A stretch of DNA of 64,000 bases from Sphingomonas aerophila. GTDB lineage: Bacteria; Pseudomonadota; Alphaproteobacteria; Sphingomonadales; Sphingomonadaceae. The translations under genes were made by a program, and so were the position numbers. The stretch spans positions 1-64,000 of the forward strand of contig NZ_JACIJK010000002.1 in assembly GCF_014199305.1 (NCBI RefSeq). Reading direction: 5' to 3'. This document shows positions 7,316 to 19,587 of the stretch, piece after piece (the first letter of the stretch is position 1; each line of letters starts with the position of its first letter). The notes under the pieces are model-generated. The model did no database searches and was not told the origin of the DNA. It saw only the letters and a list, made by a program, of their open reading frames with translations.

Positions 7316-8316
7316 GCTGCTGCCTGCAGAATCTCGTCAAGGGTGGCGGCCCGTACGTGTAGCTGGTCCAGGCGGTTCGCCACCGCGTCCCACCACGCCC
7401 AGAAACGGCGCAGATCTGCCGCGTCGCGCACGAACGGCGTGTGGCCGGGCACGAGCGAAGGCGAGTGGAACGAGAAGGTAAGCAGCCGCTCGCCTCCTGC
7501 CACGGCAACTTCGATCGCGTGTAGCACTTCCTTGATCGGCATGTCCTCCGGGGTCAGCGAAACCCGATTGGCCAGCCCCAAACGGGCGAGCGCACCGGGG
7601 CCGTGAGGGAGCTGCGTAGCTGCGCGGTGCAGCCAGGGGCCCATCTGTCGGAGGCGGCCCGTGAAGACCGTCGAAAATGGCAGCTCGATCAGGCCATCCC
7701 AGCGATATGCCGCATTGCCGATGACGCGGAAATCCGGCCCACCAACCGCGCCATAATCGTAGCGGGCCCGGACCGACGTATCGAGCCGGTACCCTCGCTC
7801 CCGCAGCAGCCCGATCGTTGAAGGTCCCAAGCCATAGCGGCCTGCCCGAAAAGCAAGCGGCTCCTGACCAAAGGCCTTCGTCAGCGCGCTCGTCAACGCA
7901 TCGATCTTGGCAGCTTCCAGCGAAGGCGCGAGATTGCCTCCATAGCTATTGGCAGGCGACAGAGGCTCGTCGAATGGCGGAGTGACCCAGGGGTGAAGCT
8001 GCGCCCCGACCGCGGAGCGACCGTCCGCCAGAGCACGACGGAGCACGTCCACCGCGGCGGGATCGGTCGCGACCGGATAGTCGACCATGCAGGTGAGCGG
8101 TATGCCAAGCGAGGCGAACCGGAGATAGGCGGCGGGAAATGCCGCCATGGCCGATGTCGACTGTGCGGCGCGCGAGAATGGCGCGCTCCAGTCGAACTCC
8201 TCCTCCACGTCGCAGAAGACCGCAAACCGAGTGCCAAACCCATCGGGCCAGCGGATCAGGTCGACAGGCCGCGGCGGCCGCGGGCGAAAGGGACGTTGGC
8301 CCGCGCCGTTCGTCAC
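7312..8316 (-). CDS. NodB-like polysaccharide deacetylase family protein
   Basis: This 334-residue protein resembles the polysaccharide deacetylase (NodB-fold) family. Visible landmarks are FAVFCDVEEEFDW near residue 30, where the metal-binding acidic motif normally lies, GAQLHPWVTPPF as the histidine motif, and a late TFSFHSPSL segment. No signal peptide is evident. It starts at GTG 8316, one base after the histidine kinase gene, so the two are cotranscribed. The acidic motif departs from the usual pair of aspartates, so activity is uncertain. The substrate is probably a cell-surface glycan, by family analogy only. Confidence 0.7.
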   Translation of the reverse strand: MTNGAGQRPFRPRPPRPVDLIRWPDGFGTRFAVFCDVEEEFDWSAPFSRAAQSTSAMAAFPAAYLRFASLGIPLTCMVDYPVATDPAAVDVLRRALADGRSAVGAQLHPWVTPPFDEPLSPANSYGGNLAPSLEAAKIDALTSALTKAFGQEPLAFRAGRYGLGPSTIGLLRERGYRLDTSVRARYDYGAVGGPDFRVIGNAAYRWDGLIELPFSTVFTGRLRQMGPWLHRAATQLPHGPGALARLGLANRVSLTPEDMPIKEVLHAIEVAVAGGERLLTFSFHSPSLVPGHTPFVRDAADLRRFWAWWDAVANRLDQLHVRAATLDEILQAAA

Positions 8317-8317
8317 G

Positions 8318-10237
8318 TCACAGGTTCGTCGCTTGCCCCATCTCCAGATTCAAGGCGGCCGGCAATCGCAATGTCAAGCGATCCTGATCGATCACCAGCT
8401 CGCCCCCCAGCTCCGCGGCCAGGTTACGGGCCAGCCGCAGCGCGAACCCAACGCCCAGCAACGGCGCGCCCGCAGCACCCTCCCCGTCGTGCTGGTCGAT
8501 GGCGAGAAGCGCCGCGTCGACGCTCTCCTCCTCCAGTAACAACGCCCGAGGCCGATCCATCGCCAATGTCACCATACCTGCCACGCTGCCCAGGGAGCAC
8601 TCCAGCCGCTCTCCCGCCGCGCCTGCGGACAGGACCGTCGACAGGAGCCGTCCGACCAGCCGTTCTAGCGCGCGATCATCCGCCGCGACCAGCGGGAGGT
8701 CGCTTTCCGCAGCCACCCACGTCTCGACGCCCCGCAACTCCGCAAGCGGGACGAGGTCGGCCAGCACGCGGTCGACAAGGCGAGCAAGGTCAATGGTTGC
8801 GGCCCGAAGCTCCAGCGCATCGCCATCGATGCGAGCTGCCGTGTCCAGGTCTTCGATCGCCGCGACCAGATCGGCCGCATGAGCGCGTATGGCGCCCGCA
8901 CGCGTGCGATACGTCGGGGAAACTGGGCCGAGGAGCTGGCTTTCGATCAGCTCGGCAAAGCCAGCAATCGCGTTGGTCGGCGTCCTGAGTTCGTGGACGA
9001 GTTGCCTGAGGGACTCCGCACCGGCCGCGCCGGCCCGGCGTTGGGGCTCAGCCATTTCGTCAGAGCGCGGTCGCCTTCCCTGGCCATGATAGCCGGTGAA
9101 GCGTCCGGTATCGGGATCGAACATCGGCATGCCGCTCACGCGCCAAGCCCCCGCAGCGCTTCCCCCACCATCCAAAGCCAGACGCGCGTCCGTAAAGCGG
9201 GACCGACGACGAAAGGCGCCCGTCACCCCTCCATCGACCCTTGCCAGCCCCTGTGGACCGCCATGAGCCAGGCTGAGCCCGATCAGCGCTGCCCGCGGAA
9301 TACCCTCCACCCACCGGACGAGGCCGGTCTCATCAGCGCGGAATGAGAACTTCTCCGACGGCGCCGGTGCTGCGAATCCAGGCTCCGGCTCGCCGCCAAT
9401 CTCGTCGCGCCGCTTGGTGAACGCCTCAATCCGGGCGACCAGGTCGGATATGGCATAGCCGGATCGTCCGGGCGTTGGGAGCGGCGGTGGCGGAACATCC
9501 GTCCGGCGCAGGGCTTCTGCCACGACAGGCAGGCCGAAGGCGACCTGCCCCAGCGCGACGAAGGGCGTTTCGCTCAGCGGCGTGTCTGACGGCGGCGTCG
9601 GCGCGGGTTGATCGCGCTCGACAGCGTCGCTCGATACTGCGACCTCGGGGTCGGCCCCGACGGTCTCGGCAATGAAGATGGGCGAGCGGTCAGGCGGGAC
9701 TGGACGATCGTCATCGTTCTCTCCGGTCGGAACGGCCGGCGTCCCTTCAAGCACGAAGTCGACGGAGCCAAAGCTTGCCAGCGCGCGCACGACTTCGGCG
9801 GCCAGGTCACGGCGATGGCGCAGAACCGAACGCTGCGCCGGGCTGAGCCGGGGAAGCAGCGCAATCCAGTCCGCAGGATCAATCTGCGCCGTCCGGAGGA
9901 TAGGCGCGGAGATTGCCAGATCGTCCTCGGCAAACAGCCCCACCAATGCAGCGTCAGGCTCCGCGAAAGCCAGCGCCCTCGCGCTCGCGGCCCGGACAGA
10001 TGACGGCACGGCCTGGCGTAGCAGGCGTAGCCTGGCGAGCGCGGGCTCGTCCGGTGCTGCCCGGCCACGCCCGATCAGATCCACCAACTGACGCCACGTC
10101 GCCGCAGCGCCGAACCCGGTGCTGGCGTCGGCGGAAAGCACGGTGGAAAGGCTGTCGTCGAAGCGCACGGGGCTGGTTGCTATCCTGCTGTCACGGCGCC
10201 TGTCGCCCCGCGTCATCAAGCCCCCTACCCGCACCAT
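8318..10237 (-). CDS. Sensor histidine kinase with degenerate ATPase domain
   Basis: This 639-residue protein has a helical N-terminal region (about 40-160), a low-complexity linker, a PAS-like region (about 300-395, ending FTGYHGQG) and a clear HisKA dimerisation helix with phospho-acceptor His415 in VHELRTPTN. The C-terminal HATPase region is abnormal. The usual N-box asparagine is absent (RLVGRLLSTVLSA) and no DxGxG G1 box is visible, though an ELGGEL-like end remains. It may act as a phosphatase, a scaffold or a receiver of phosphate rather than an autokinase. No response regulator lies nearby. Its gene is followed at one base by the deacetylase gene. Confidence 0.75.
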   Translation of the reverse strand: MVRVGGLMTRGDRRRDSRIATSPVRFDDSLSTVLSADASTGFGAAATWRQLVDLIGRGRAAPDEPALARLRLLRQAVPSSVRAASARALAFAEPDAALVGLFAEDDLAISAPILRTAQIDPADWIALLPRLSPAQRSVLRHRRDLAAEVVRALASFGSVDFVLEGTPAVPTGENDDDRPVPPDRSPIFIAETVGADPEVAVSSDAVERDQPAPTPPSDTPLSETPFVALGQVAFGLPVVAEALRRTDVPPPPLPTPGRSGYAISDLVARIEAFTKRRDEIGGEPEPGFAAPAPSEKFSFRADETGLVRWVEGIPRAALIGLSLAHGGPQGLARVDGGVTGAFRRRSRFTDARLALDGGGSAAGAWRVSGMPMFDPDTGRFTGYHGQGRRPRSDEMAEPQRRAGAAGAESLRQLVHELRTPTNAIAGFAELIESQLLGPVSPTYRTRAGAIRAHAADLVAAIEDLDTAARIDGDALELRAATIDLARLVDRVLADLVPLAELRGVETWVAAESDLPLVAADDRALERLVGRLLSTVLSAGAAGERLECSLGSVAGMVTLAMDRPRALLLEEESVDAALLAIDQHDGEGAAGAPLLGVGFALRLARNLAAELGGELVIDQDRLTLRLPAALNLEMGQATNL

Positions 10238-10360
10238 GGGCGATGAGGAACCGGCAATTCGGCCCTGTCGCGATGTGGGACAATTGCGTTTTGCCGCAAT
10301 TATCTTATCGGGGCGTCACGCTTCGGCGTCATTTCATCACTGTCCGGAATAATAAACGCT

Positions 10361-10828
10361 ATGCCGCTCGATCGTATCGACCGTCACATCCTCTCACTGC
10401 TGCAGGAGGACGGGCGCATGACCAATGTCGACCTCGCCGAGCAGGTGGGCTTGACCGCCCCGCCGTGCCTGCGGCGGGTTCGTGCGCTTGAAGAGGCGGG
10501 GGCAATCCGCGGTTATCACGCCGATCTCGACCCTGCGCGCCTGGGGTTCCCGATCACGGTATTTGCTATGGTGTCACTGCGCAGCCAGGCCGAGCATGAC
10601 CTGGCGGCCTTTGAGGATCACGTAGCCGGAATAGCCGAGGTGCGTGAGTGCCACATGCTCAACGGGGAAATCGACTTCATCCTGAAAATTGTCGCGGCCG
10701 ACCTAAAAAGCTTTCAGGAGATTCTGACCACGCATCTGACCCCCGCACCGAACGTCGCCAGCGTGAAAACGTCGCTGACGATCCGGACGGCAAAGTCGAT
10801 CTCGGGCATTCCAGTCACAGTCGACTAG
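10361..10828 (+). CDS. Lrp/AsnC family transcriptional regulator
   Basis: This 155-residue protein has an N-terminal helix-turn-helix (residues 3-55, ILSLLQEDGRMTNVDLAEQV). A C-terminal RAM-type ligand-binding domain follows, with GYHADLDPARLGFPI and ECHMLNGEIDFILKI. Members bind amino acids and regulate amino-acid metabolism or their own promoter. The gene is divergent from the histidine kinase gene across a 123-base region that should hold both promoters. It ends at a strong hairpin shared with the convergent repeat protein. The effector cannot be told from sequence. Confidence 0.9.
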   Translation: MPLDRIDRHILSLLQEDGRMTNVDLAEQVGLTAPPCLRRVRALEEAGAIRGYHADLDPARLGFPITVFAMVSLRSQAEHDLAAFEDHVAGIAEVRECHMLNGEIDFILKIVAADLKSFQEILTTHLTPAPNVASVKTSLTIRTAKSISGIPVTVD

Positions 10829-10840
10829 GGCCAGACACAG

Positions 10841-10874
10841 CAACGCCCGCGTGAGATCTCCCACGCGGGCGTTG
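10841..10874. terminator. Bidirectional hairpin between Lrp and repeat-protein genes
   Basis: A perfect 13-base-pair stem (CAACGCCCGCGTG at 10841-10853 pairing with 10862-10874) encloses an 8-base loop. It lies 12 bases after the Lrp stop and 16 bases beyond the stop of the convergent gene. There is no clear T-run, but on the plus strand the following bases are T-rich (GTCGTCGTTC). It probably ends both transcripts. Confidence 0.7.
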
Positions 10875-10890
10875 TCGTCGTTCAGATCAA

Positions 10891-12174
10891 TCAGGCCGCG
10901 GACTGACTGACGTAAGCCGTCCACAGCTGCGCGATCTCCGCGCGGGGCTGACCCTTTACCGCCCCGAAAGCAGCCTGCGCGCCCGCCTTGTCGCCCGAGC
11001 GAGCGAGTGCGATACCCAGGCGTGTCTGCACCGTGTCGGCATCCACGCCGCCCTTGCTCAGCGCCACCTTGTACAGGTCGGCCGCCTTGGCCCACTGGCT
11101 CTGGTTCAGGTAAGCGTCGGCCGTCTGCATCGCGAGCTTGCCGTCGGCGGCCGCGCGCGAGCGGGTGTCGAGCGGCGCCAGCGATCCTTCGGCCTTGCTC
11201 TGCCGCTGTGCATCGGCCAGCTGCGCCTTCACCGCCGCGCTGGACGCCGGCAGCTTGCCGCTCGCGATGCCTTCCTGCAGTACGCTCAGATATTCGGCCG
11301 GGAGCCCGCGATCCTTCGCGGCAAACGCATATTCCGAATACAAGGACTGGTCGGCCAGGCCGCCGGTCGCACGCAGAAGCCGGTAAAGGTCAAGCTTCTG
11401 GTCGCGATCAGGCGTCGCGATCGAGCCCTGCTGCAGGCCGTAGTTAAGTATAACCGCGCGCCAGACTTCTTTGGTAGGATAAGCAGCGGCATAGCGAGCC
11501 AGCCAGCTTACGGCCTCCGGACGCATCTTGGCCGCGTTCGCCTTGGAGAACGCGTACTTGTAGTAGTTCTCGGGAGCCTTCTGACCGGCCGCCGTGGACT
11601 GCTGGATCACCTGGTCGAGCGCGGCGAGGCCACCCCGGACGTCGCCCGCGCCTACCTTCGACTGCGCGATGAGCAGTGGCAGGTTCTCGTCCTTGTAGCC
11701 CATTTGCTGTGCCTGGCTCAGATATTGCTGAGCCACGGCGAACTGGTTGCGGCTGTAGGCGATCGAGCCGAGGCGGAAGGTATAGCGCGCCTTTGCATCG
11801 GCGGGGGTCTGCGCGTTCGCAAGCAGGGCCTGCATCGGTGCAACCAGCTTTGCCTCGTCCACCGGCGCGTTCGGGTTAGCGGCACGCTGGGCAGCAATGC
11901 GGTTCTGTTCAAAATCATAGCGCAGGGCTGCGACCGTGTACTTCTCGTCGTCGTTCTTGGCCGCAGCCTCGGCCGCCGCCACCTGCGTCTCGGCCGTTGC
12001 CCAGTCCTTGGCCTGAATCGCGGCCTGTGCAGGCTGCGCGGCCTTCAGGAACTCTGGGCTGAACTTGGGGCCGGGCGCTTCCTTCTTTGCAGCGACGGCA
12101 GGCGCCAGGAACGCCGGCGTCGCGAGGCCGGCGGTAAGCGCCGCCGCGAGCGCGAGCTGGGACATCGATTTCAT
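10891..12174 (-). CDS. Secreted tetratricopeptide-like repeat protein
   Basis: This 427-residue protein has a Sec signal peptide (MKSMSQLALAAALTAGLATP, ending around AVA-AKK) and is otherwise helical, alanine-rich and repeat-like. Spaced helical pairs such as AQAAIQAKDWATAETQVAAA and WAKAADLYKVALSKGGVDAD fit TPR-type repeats. I chose the start at 12174 because an AGGAGAG ribosome site lies just upstream and the signal peptide begins there; a longer frame to 12225 lacks this. It is probably periplasmic. No enzymatic motif is visible. Function is unknown; TPR proteins usually mediate protein contacts. Confidence 0.75.
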   Translation of the reverse strand: MKSMSQLALAAALTAGLATPAFLAPAVAAKKEAPGPKFSPEFLKAAQPAQAAIQAKDWATAETQVAAAEAAAKNDDEKYTVAALRYDFEQNRIAAQRAANPNAPVDEAKLVAPMQALLANAQTPADAKARYTFRLGSIAYSRNQFAVAQQYLSQAQQMGYKDENLPLLIAQSKVGAGDVRGGLAALDQVIQQSTAAGQKAPENYYKYAFSKANAAKMRPEAVSWLARYAAAYPTKEVWRAVILNYGLQQGSIATPDRDQKLDLYRLLRATGGLADQSLYSEYAFAAKDRGLPAEYLSVLQEGIASGKLPASSAAVKAQLADAQRQSKAEGSLAPLDTRSRAAADGKLAMQTADAYLNQSQWAKAADLYKVALSKGGVDADTVQTRLGIALARSGDKAGAQAAFGAVKGQPRAEIAQLWTAYVSQSAA

Positions 12175-12337
12175 CGTGAAACTCTCCTGGTGCAAGGCAG
12201 GCCGCCTGATCGGGACGGGCGGCATCTATAGCCCTGCCCCGCCCTGTTCAAGCGACCAGCCGATCACCGGTTCCCTGCTGGCGACGCGCTGAACGGCAAT
12301 TGAACGGTGGGCCGCCCGACTGTAGGCGCGTGACGGC

Positions 12338-13084
12338 ATGATCGCTGTAATTTCACCCGCCAAAACGCTCGACTATGATTCGCAGGTTTCCACGAACGAG
12401 GCGACCCGCCCTCGGTTCGAGAACGAGGCCGCGACGCTGGCGCATGCTGCGGCCCGCCTGAGCCAGAAGCGCCTGTCGTCCCTGATGGCGATCAGCCCTG
12501 CACTGGCGAAGCTGAACAGCGATCGGTTCAAGGGGTATGCCGATGCGCCGGAGCGTGCGGCCATGTTCGCCTTCGCCGGCGACGTTTATACCGGCCTCGA
12601 CGCATACACGCTGGACGACGCGCAGATCGCTTTTGCGCAGGATCACCTACGGATGTTGTCGGGCCTGTACGGGCTGTTACGCCCGCTCGATGTTATCCGG
12701 CCGCATCGACTTGAGATGGGAACGCGATGGGCTCCGCGGAAAGCCAAGCTGACCGACTGGTGGGCTGATCGTGTCGCGAGATTGCTTGCCCAAGATATCG
12801 AAGCAGAAGGTTCGAGGGTCGTGCTGAACCTTGCGAGCCAAGAATATTGGGCTGCGGTGAATGGCCAGCTGCCTGCCGACGTTCGCGTCATCGCAGTGGA
12901 TTTTCGAGAGGCTGACGGTCGGTTCGTCAGCTTTCACGCGAAGCGCGCACGGGGCATGGTGGCACGCTGGATGGTCGAACATGGGGTAACGGAACTTGAC
13001 GGCATGGAAGCCTTCGACACCAATGGCTATGCGTATGACGCCGACGCGAGCACCGGAAACCTTTGGCGGTTCGTTCGCCGATGA
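12338..13084 (+). CDS. yaaA: Peroxide stress protein YaaA (DUF328 family)
   Basis: This 248-residue protein is full length for the family. It begins MIAVISPAKTLDY, and the family features LMAISPALAKLN, LSGLYGLLRPLD and VVLNLASQEYW are present. In Escherichia coli YaaA limits intracellular iron and DNA damage during peroxide stress. It is probably cytoplasmic. It is divergent from the repeat-protein gene across 163 bases and overlaps the SDR gene by 4 bases (ATGA), so the two are probably cotranscribed. Confidence 0.9.
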   Translation: MIAVISPAKTLDYDSQVSTNEATRPRFENEAATLAHAAARLSQKRLSSLMAISPALAKLNSDRFKGYADAPERAAMFAFAGDVYTGLDAYTLDDAQIAFAQDHLRMLSGLYGLLRPLDVIRPHRLEMGTRWAPRKAKLTDWWADRVARLLAQDIEAEGSRVVLNLASQEYWAAVNGQLPADVRVIAVDFREADGRFVSFHAKRARGMVARWMVEHGVTELDGMEAFDTNGYAYDADASTGNLWRFVRR

Positions 13085-13746
13085 GTGCCGTCGTTATCGG
13101 CGCGTCCGGCGGTATCGGGCGGGCTCTGGTGGAAGCGCTCGAGGAGGAAGGCACCACCGTTCGAGCTTTCTCGCGTCCCGAACTCGACATCCTCGACGAG
13201 AAGAGCATCACTGCTGCGGCTGACAGCCTGAAGGCCCCACCAACCCTGGTGATCGTTGCAACAGGAGTGCTCCACGAGGGCGAGCGAGGCCCGGAGAAGT
13301 CGATGCGGGAGCTCGACGCCGACTGGCTTGCGCGGACCTTCGCTGTCAACGCGATCGGGCCGGCGCTGGTCGCCAAGCACTTCCTGCCGCGGATGCCGAA
13401 AACCGGGCGCTGCGTATTTGCGGTTCTGTCCGCCCGCGTCGGCTCGATCGGCGATAATCGCCTGGGCGGCTGGTACAGCTATCGGGCCAGCAAGGCCGCG
13501 CTGAACCAACTGGTGCGAACGGTCAGCATCGAGGAGAAGCGGCGGAACGATCGTTCGATCGTGGTCGCGCTGCATCCGGGTACGGTCGACACGCGCCTGT
13601 CCGAACCCTTCCAGGCAAACGTGCGGGCGGACCAACTGTTCGCCCCTGGCCGCGCGGCCGTCCAACTGCTCGACGTCATCGACGGACTGAAGGCGCCGGA
13701 CAGCGGCAGGATCTTCGGCTGGGACGGAGCGGAGATCACGCCCTGA
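13081..13746 (+). CDS. Short-chain dehydrogenase/reductase family protein
   Basis: This 221-residue protein has the SDR nucleotide-binding motif GASGGIGRAL (about residues 8-17) and the active-site pair YSYRASKAALNQL, with Tyr and Lys in YxxxK spacing and a preceding LSARVGS serine segment. Substrate and cofactor preference cannot be assigned. It resembles the C-factor-like or YciK-like branch of uncharacterised SDRs. The start at 13081 overlaps the yaaA stop by 4 bases. Confidence 0.85.
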   Translation: MSAVVIGASGGIGRALVEALEEEGTTVRAFSRPELDILDEKSITAAADSLKAPPTLVIVATGVLHEGERGPEKSMRELDADWLARTFAVNAIGPALVAKHFLPRMPKTGRCVFAVLSARVGSIGDNRLGGWYSYRASKAALNQLVRTVSIEEKRRNDRSIVVALHPGTVDTRLSEPFQANVRADQLFAPGRAAVQLLDVIDGLKAPDSGRIFGWDGAEITP

Positions 13747-13771
13747 CCTGACTCTATTGTCTCCCGCGTGG

Positions 13772-13809
13772 GCGCGTACGCGCGGGCGCGCGCGTGACAA
13801 TCGTGTCAC
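13772..13809. promoter_or_regulatory. GC-alternating tract and inverted repeat upstream of gyrA
   Basis: Bases 13772-13796 are almost pure alternating G/C purine-pyrimidine steps (GCGCGTACGCGCG, then GCGCGCGCGTG), a composition able to adopt left-handed DNA. At 13794-13809 a perfect 6-base inverted repeat with a 4-base spacer follows (GTGACA-ATCG-TGTCAC), 42 bases before the gyrA start. Supercoiling-sensitive control would make sense for a gyrase gene, but this is inference. Confidence 0.35.
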
Positions 13810-13851
13810 CAGTGCTTACATACCGAGCTGAATCACACACAGGAATTTGCG

Positions 13852-16640
<2,789 letters not shown>

Positions 16641-16644
<4 letters not shown>

Positions 16645-16991
16645 GCCACCCTACTACCGCCTACAAAGTCCTGACCGCGAATGAGATGGCTTCATTGGAG
16701 CGGGACGGCGAGTTTGGCGGGTCCGCGGTGGATCGTGAGGACGGCTATATCCACCTGTCCACCGCCGAGCAGCTGACCGCGACCGTGGACAAGCATTATG
16801 GCGAACAGGTCGACCTGCACGTCGCCGCCGTCGACGTCGACGCGCAGGGCGACGCCTTGCGTTGGGAGCAGGCGCGCGGGGGCGACCAGTTCCCGCACCT
16901 CTACGGTGTGCTGCGCCTGGATACGGTAGTGGCCTACTCCCCCCTGGAGCGGGACGACGATGGCGCGGTACGGCTTCCCGTGACGGGATGA
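16641..16991 (+). CDS. DUF952 family protein
   Basis: This 116-residue protein is of typical DUF952 length, with the family signatures YKVLT, DREDGYIHLSTAEQL and FPHLYG. It is probably cytoplasmic. The GTG start at 16641 overlaps the gyrA stop (GTGA), so translation is likely coupled to gyrase A. The fold resembles ADP-ribosyltransferase-like domains, but no activity is established for the family and none can be claimed here. Confidence 0.85.
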
Positions 16992-17087
16992 TCACCCGTT
17001 TGGCTGGCGGTTGCTATTGGCGACGCGACCGCTAGCCTCCCCTGAATGGTAGCGCGACCAACGCGCGCCACAGGAGAGGAACTGCCT

Positions 17088-17684
17088 ATGACCGATGCCA
17101 GCGTTACCGTGCCGGCTGCTAATCCCGCCGCACTTGGGCTTGTGGCGTTCGGGCTGACAACCGTGTTGCTGAGCCTGATCAACGCGGGCGTGCTTCCGGC
17201 CGGGGGCGAGCCGGTCGTGTTGCCGCTGGCGCTCACCTTTGGCGGGCTGATGCAAATCATCGCCGGACTTGCCGAATTCCGGGTCGCCAACACCTTCGGC
17301 GCGACCGCGTTTTGCAGTTATGGCGCGTTCTGGTGGTGGTTTGCGCTGCTCTTGCTGTTCGCGGGCAATGGCGTGATCGACATCAGCAAGGCAGGGCCGA
17401 CGGTCGGGGTTGCGCTGCTGCTGTGGGGCGTGCTGACGCTGTACCTCTGGATCGGCACATTCCGGCTTTCGCGGGTCCTCTTCGCGATCTTCTTGACGCT
17501 GTGGGTCACCTTTCTGCTCCTGGGTCTAGGCAGCATGACCGGCAATACGTCGCTTACGCACCTGGGCGGCTGGCTCGGGCTGATCTGTGGGTCGCTGGCG
17601 ATGTACGGCAGCTTTGGCATCGTCACCAATGCCACGTTCGGACGTACGGTGGTGCCGCTGGGCGAGCGACCAATCCTGGGCTGA
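17088..17684 (+). CDS. Acetate/succinate transporter (GPR1/FUN34/YaaH family)
   Basis: This 198-residue inner-membrane protein has six hydrophobic spans and the family signature [14 protein letters not shown] near its N-terminus, plus [21 protein letters not shown]. coli SatP of this family moves acetate and succinate with protons; the substrate here is inferred. ATG 17088 follows a CAGGAGAGGA ribosome site. It stands 96 bases after DUF952 and probably has its own promoter. Confidence 0.88.
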   Translation: MTDASVTVPAANPAALGLVAFGLTTVLLSLINAGVLPAGGEPVVLPLALTFGGLMQIIAGLAEFRVANTFGATAFCSYGAFWWWFALLLLFAGNGVIDISKAGPTVGVALLLWGVLTLYLWIGTFRLSRVLFAIFLTLWVTFLLLGLGSMTGNTSLTHLGGWLGLICGSLAMYGSFGIVTNATFGRTVVPLGERPILG

Positions 17685-17766
17685 GATGGCCAGCCCCGCG
17701 ACGGGTTCGCGGGGCACCCTTCCACCCGTGTTGCATCCTTGGCGGCGACCCGGCATGGCGCTGCGG

Positions 17767-19074
17767 ATGCACGATATTCATGTCATCGGCGGCGGCCTCG
17801 CCGGTTCCGAGGCCGCGTGGCAGCTTGCTCAGGCGGGGCTGAAGGTCCGCCTGTCCGAGATGCGGGGCAGCGGCGAGCAGACCGCGGCTCATCACACCGA
17901 CCACTTGGCCGAACTTGTCTGCTCGAACAGCTTCCGTTCTGACGACGCCGAGTCGAACGCGGTGGGCCTGCTGCATCAGGAGATGCGTGGGCTCGGGTCG
18001 CTGATCATGACGGAGGGTGACCGGCACCGCGTGCCCGCCGGCTCCGCATTGGCTGTCGACCGGGACGGCTTTTCGGCAGGCGTCACGGCCACGCTTGCAG
18101 CGCACCCGAACATCTCCATCGTGCGTGAGCGGGTGGACGTGCTGCCCGACGGGCCTGCCATCATCGCTACCGGCCCCCTCACCGCGCCCTCGCTGGCCGG
18201 CAGCATCGGCGCGGAAACCGGGCGTGACGCGCTCGCCTTCTTCGACGCGATCGCGCCCATCGTGCATCGCGACTCGATCAACACGGACGTCGCCTGGTTC
18301 CAGAGCCGCTGGAACAAGGGCGACGGGCATGACTATATCAATTGCCCGCTGACCAAGGACGAGTATGTCGCCTTTCACCAGGGACTGATTGAGGGCGAGA
18401 AGACCGAGTTCCGCGAATGGGAGCGCGACACGCCATACTTCGACGGGTGCATGCCGATCGAAGTCATGGCCGAACGCGGGGTCGACACGCTCCGCTTCGG
18501 GCCGATGAAGGGCGTCGGCCTGGATGACCCGCGTACCGGCCGCTGGCCATATGCGGTGGTGCAGCTGCGCCAGGATAATGCGGCTGGAACCCTGTGGAAC
18601 ATCGTTGGCTTTCAGACCAAGCTTCGCCATGCCGAGCAGGTCCGCCTGTTCCGCACCATCCCCGGGCTGGAGAACGCGGAGTTCGCGCGACTGGGCGGCC
18701 TTCACCGCAACACCTTTATTCGCTCGCCCGAGTTGCTCGACCGGACGCTGCGCCTCCGCTCACGTCCGTCGCTACGGTTCGCGGGTCAGATTACGGGCTG
18801 CGAAGGCTATATCGAGAGTGCCGCAATCGGCTTGATCGCCGGCCGCTTCTGGGCAGCCGAGCTTGGCGGCCGCACGCTCGCGCCACCGCCGCGCGAAACG
18901 GCCCTCGGCGCGCTGCTGGCGCACGTCACAGGCGATGCCGAGGCCGCGACGTTCCAGCCGATGAACGTCAACTTCGGGCTGTTCCCGCCGATCGAGGGCC
19001 GGACCAAGAAGGCGGATCGCAAGCGCATGTACACTGACCGCGCTCGCGCCGCTTTCGCGACCTGGGCCGCCTAG
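17767..19074 (+). CDS. trmFO: Folate-dependent tRNA (uracil-54-C5)-methyltransferase TrmFO
   Basis: This 435-residue FAD protein begins [20 protein letters not shown], with the dinucleotide-binding glycine motif at the extreme N-terminus. Other family features are [32 protein letters not shown] and MKGVGL. It makes ribothymidine at position 54 of tRNA using methylenetetrahydrofolate. An in-frame ATG at 17755 would add four residues; I prefer 17767 because the family starts there. Its stop interlocks with the stop of the opposite EF-hand gene in a CTAG at 19071-19074. Confidence 0.93.
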   Translation: MHDIHVIGGGLAGSEAAWQLAQAGLKVRLSEMRGSGEQTAAHHTDHLAELVCSNSFRSDDAESNAVGLLHQEMRGLGSLIMTEGDRHRVPAGSALAVDRDGFSAGVTATLAAHPNISIVRERVDVLPDGPAIIATGPLTAPSLAGSIGAETGRDALAFFDAIAPIVHRDSINTDVAWFQSRWNKGDGHDYINCPLTKDEYVAFHQGLIEGEKTEFREWERDTPYFDGCMPIEVMAERGVDTLRFGPMKGVGLDDPRTGRWPYAVVQLRQDNAAGTLWNIVGFQTKLRHAEQVRLFRTIPGLENAEFARLGGLHRNTFIRSPELLDRTLRLRSRPSLRFAGQITGCEGYIESAAIGLIAGRFWAAELGGRTLAPPPRETALGALLAHVTGDAEAATFQPMNVNFGLFPPIEGRTKKADRKRMYTDRARAAFATWAA

Positions 19075-19553
19075 CCCTCGTCGTTGCGGACGGCCGGCGT
19101 CGCGGGCGGGCAGTTCACGCGTGGACGCGCCTTCCGCTTGGGCGCGGTGGTCGCAAATTCGGTTCGGGTCACGGAGCCTGATTTGTCCGCATCGGCGCCG
19201 GTGAACTTGGTCACCGTTTTGGCAGCCCATTCGTCGAAGGACAGCCGCCCGTCGCCATTGGTGTCCAGCTTCGCGTAAGCCTTGCGGCGCTGGAGAAGAT
19301 ACTCGTCCCGGGTAATCCGGCCGTCCCGATCCTTGTCATAGCGGTCGAACCGCTTCTCCTCGCGAGCGCGCTGCGAGGCTTCAGGCGCGGCGTCCGGCAG
19401 CGGGTCATCACCGGCGGCAGCAGCTTGCGCCGGCACGGAGAGGGGTTGCTCGGGAAGCACAGGATCCGGCCGGGCCCGCGCGTTGAACAACACCAGACCC
19501 GCTGCCACCATCAGCAGCGCTGCCGCTGCGCCCGCCACGTATCGCCACATCAC
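19071..19553 (-). CDS. EF-hand calcium-binding membrane-anchored or secreted protein
   Basis: This 160-residue protein has an N-terminal hydrophobic segment (residues 3-23) that could be a signal peptide or anchor, then a proline/alanine linker. Three EF-hand loops follow: [24 protein letters not shown] and [12 protein letters not shown]. All have acidic residues at loop positions 1, 3 and 12, so calcium binding is likely. The C-terminus is basic. The location would be periplasmic. The partner is unknown. Confidence 0.82.
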   Translation of the reverse strand: MMWRYVAGAAAALLMVAAGLVLFNARARPDPVLPEQPLSVPAQAAAAGDDPLPDAAPEASQRAREEKRFDRYDKDRDGRITRDEYLLQRRKAYAKLDTNGDGRLSFDEWAAKTVTKFTGADADKSGSVTRTEFATTAPKRKARPRVNCPPATPAVRNDEG

Positions 19554-19587
19554 CCGTCCCCCTTGATCTTTGGCCAGCCCGGCCGGC

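Noticed and set aside
13794..13809. GTGACA-N4-TGTCAC considered as a CRP/FNR-type site
   Set aside because: CRP-like sites need GTGA and TCAC six bases apart; here they are eight apart. I keep it only as an unassigned dyad.
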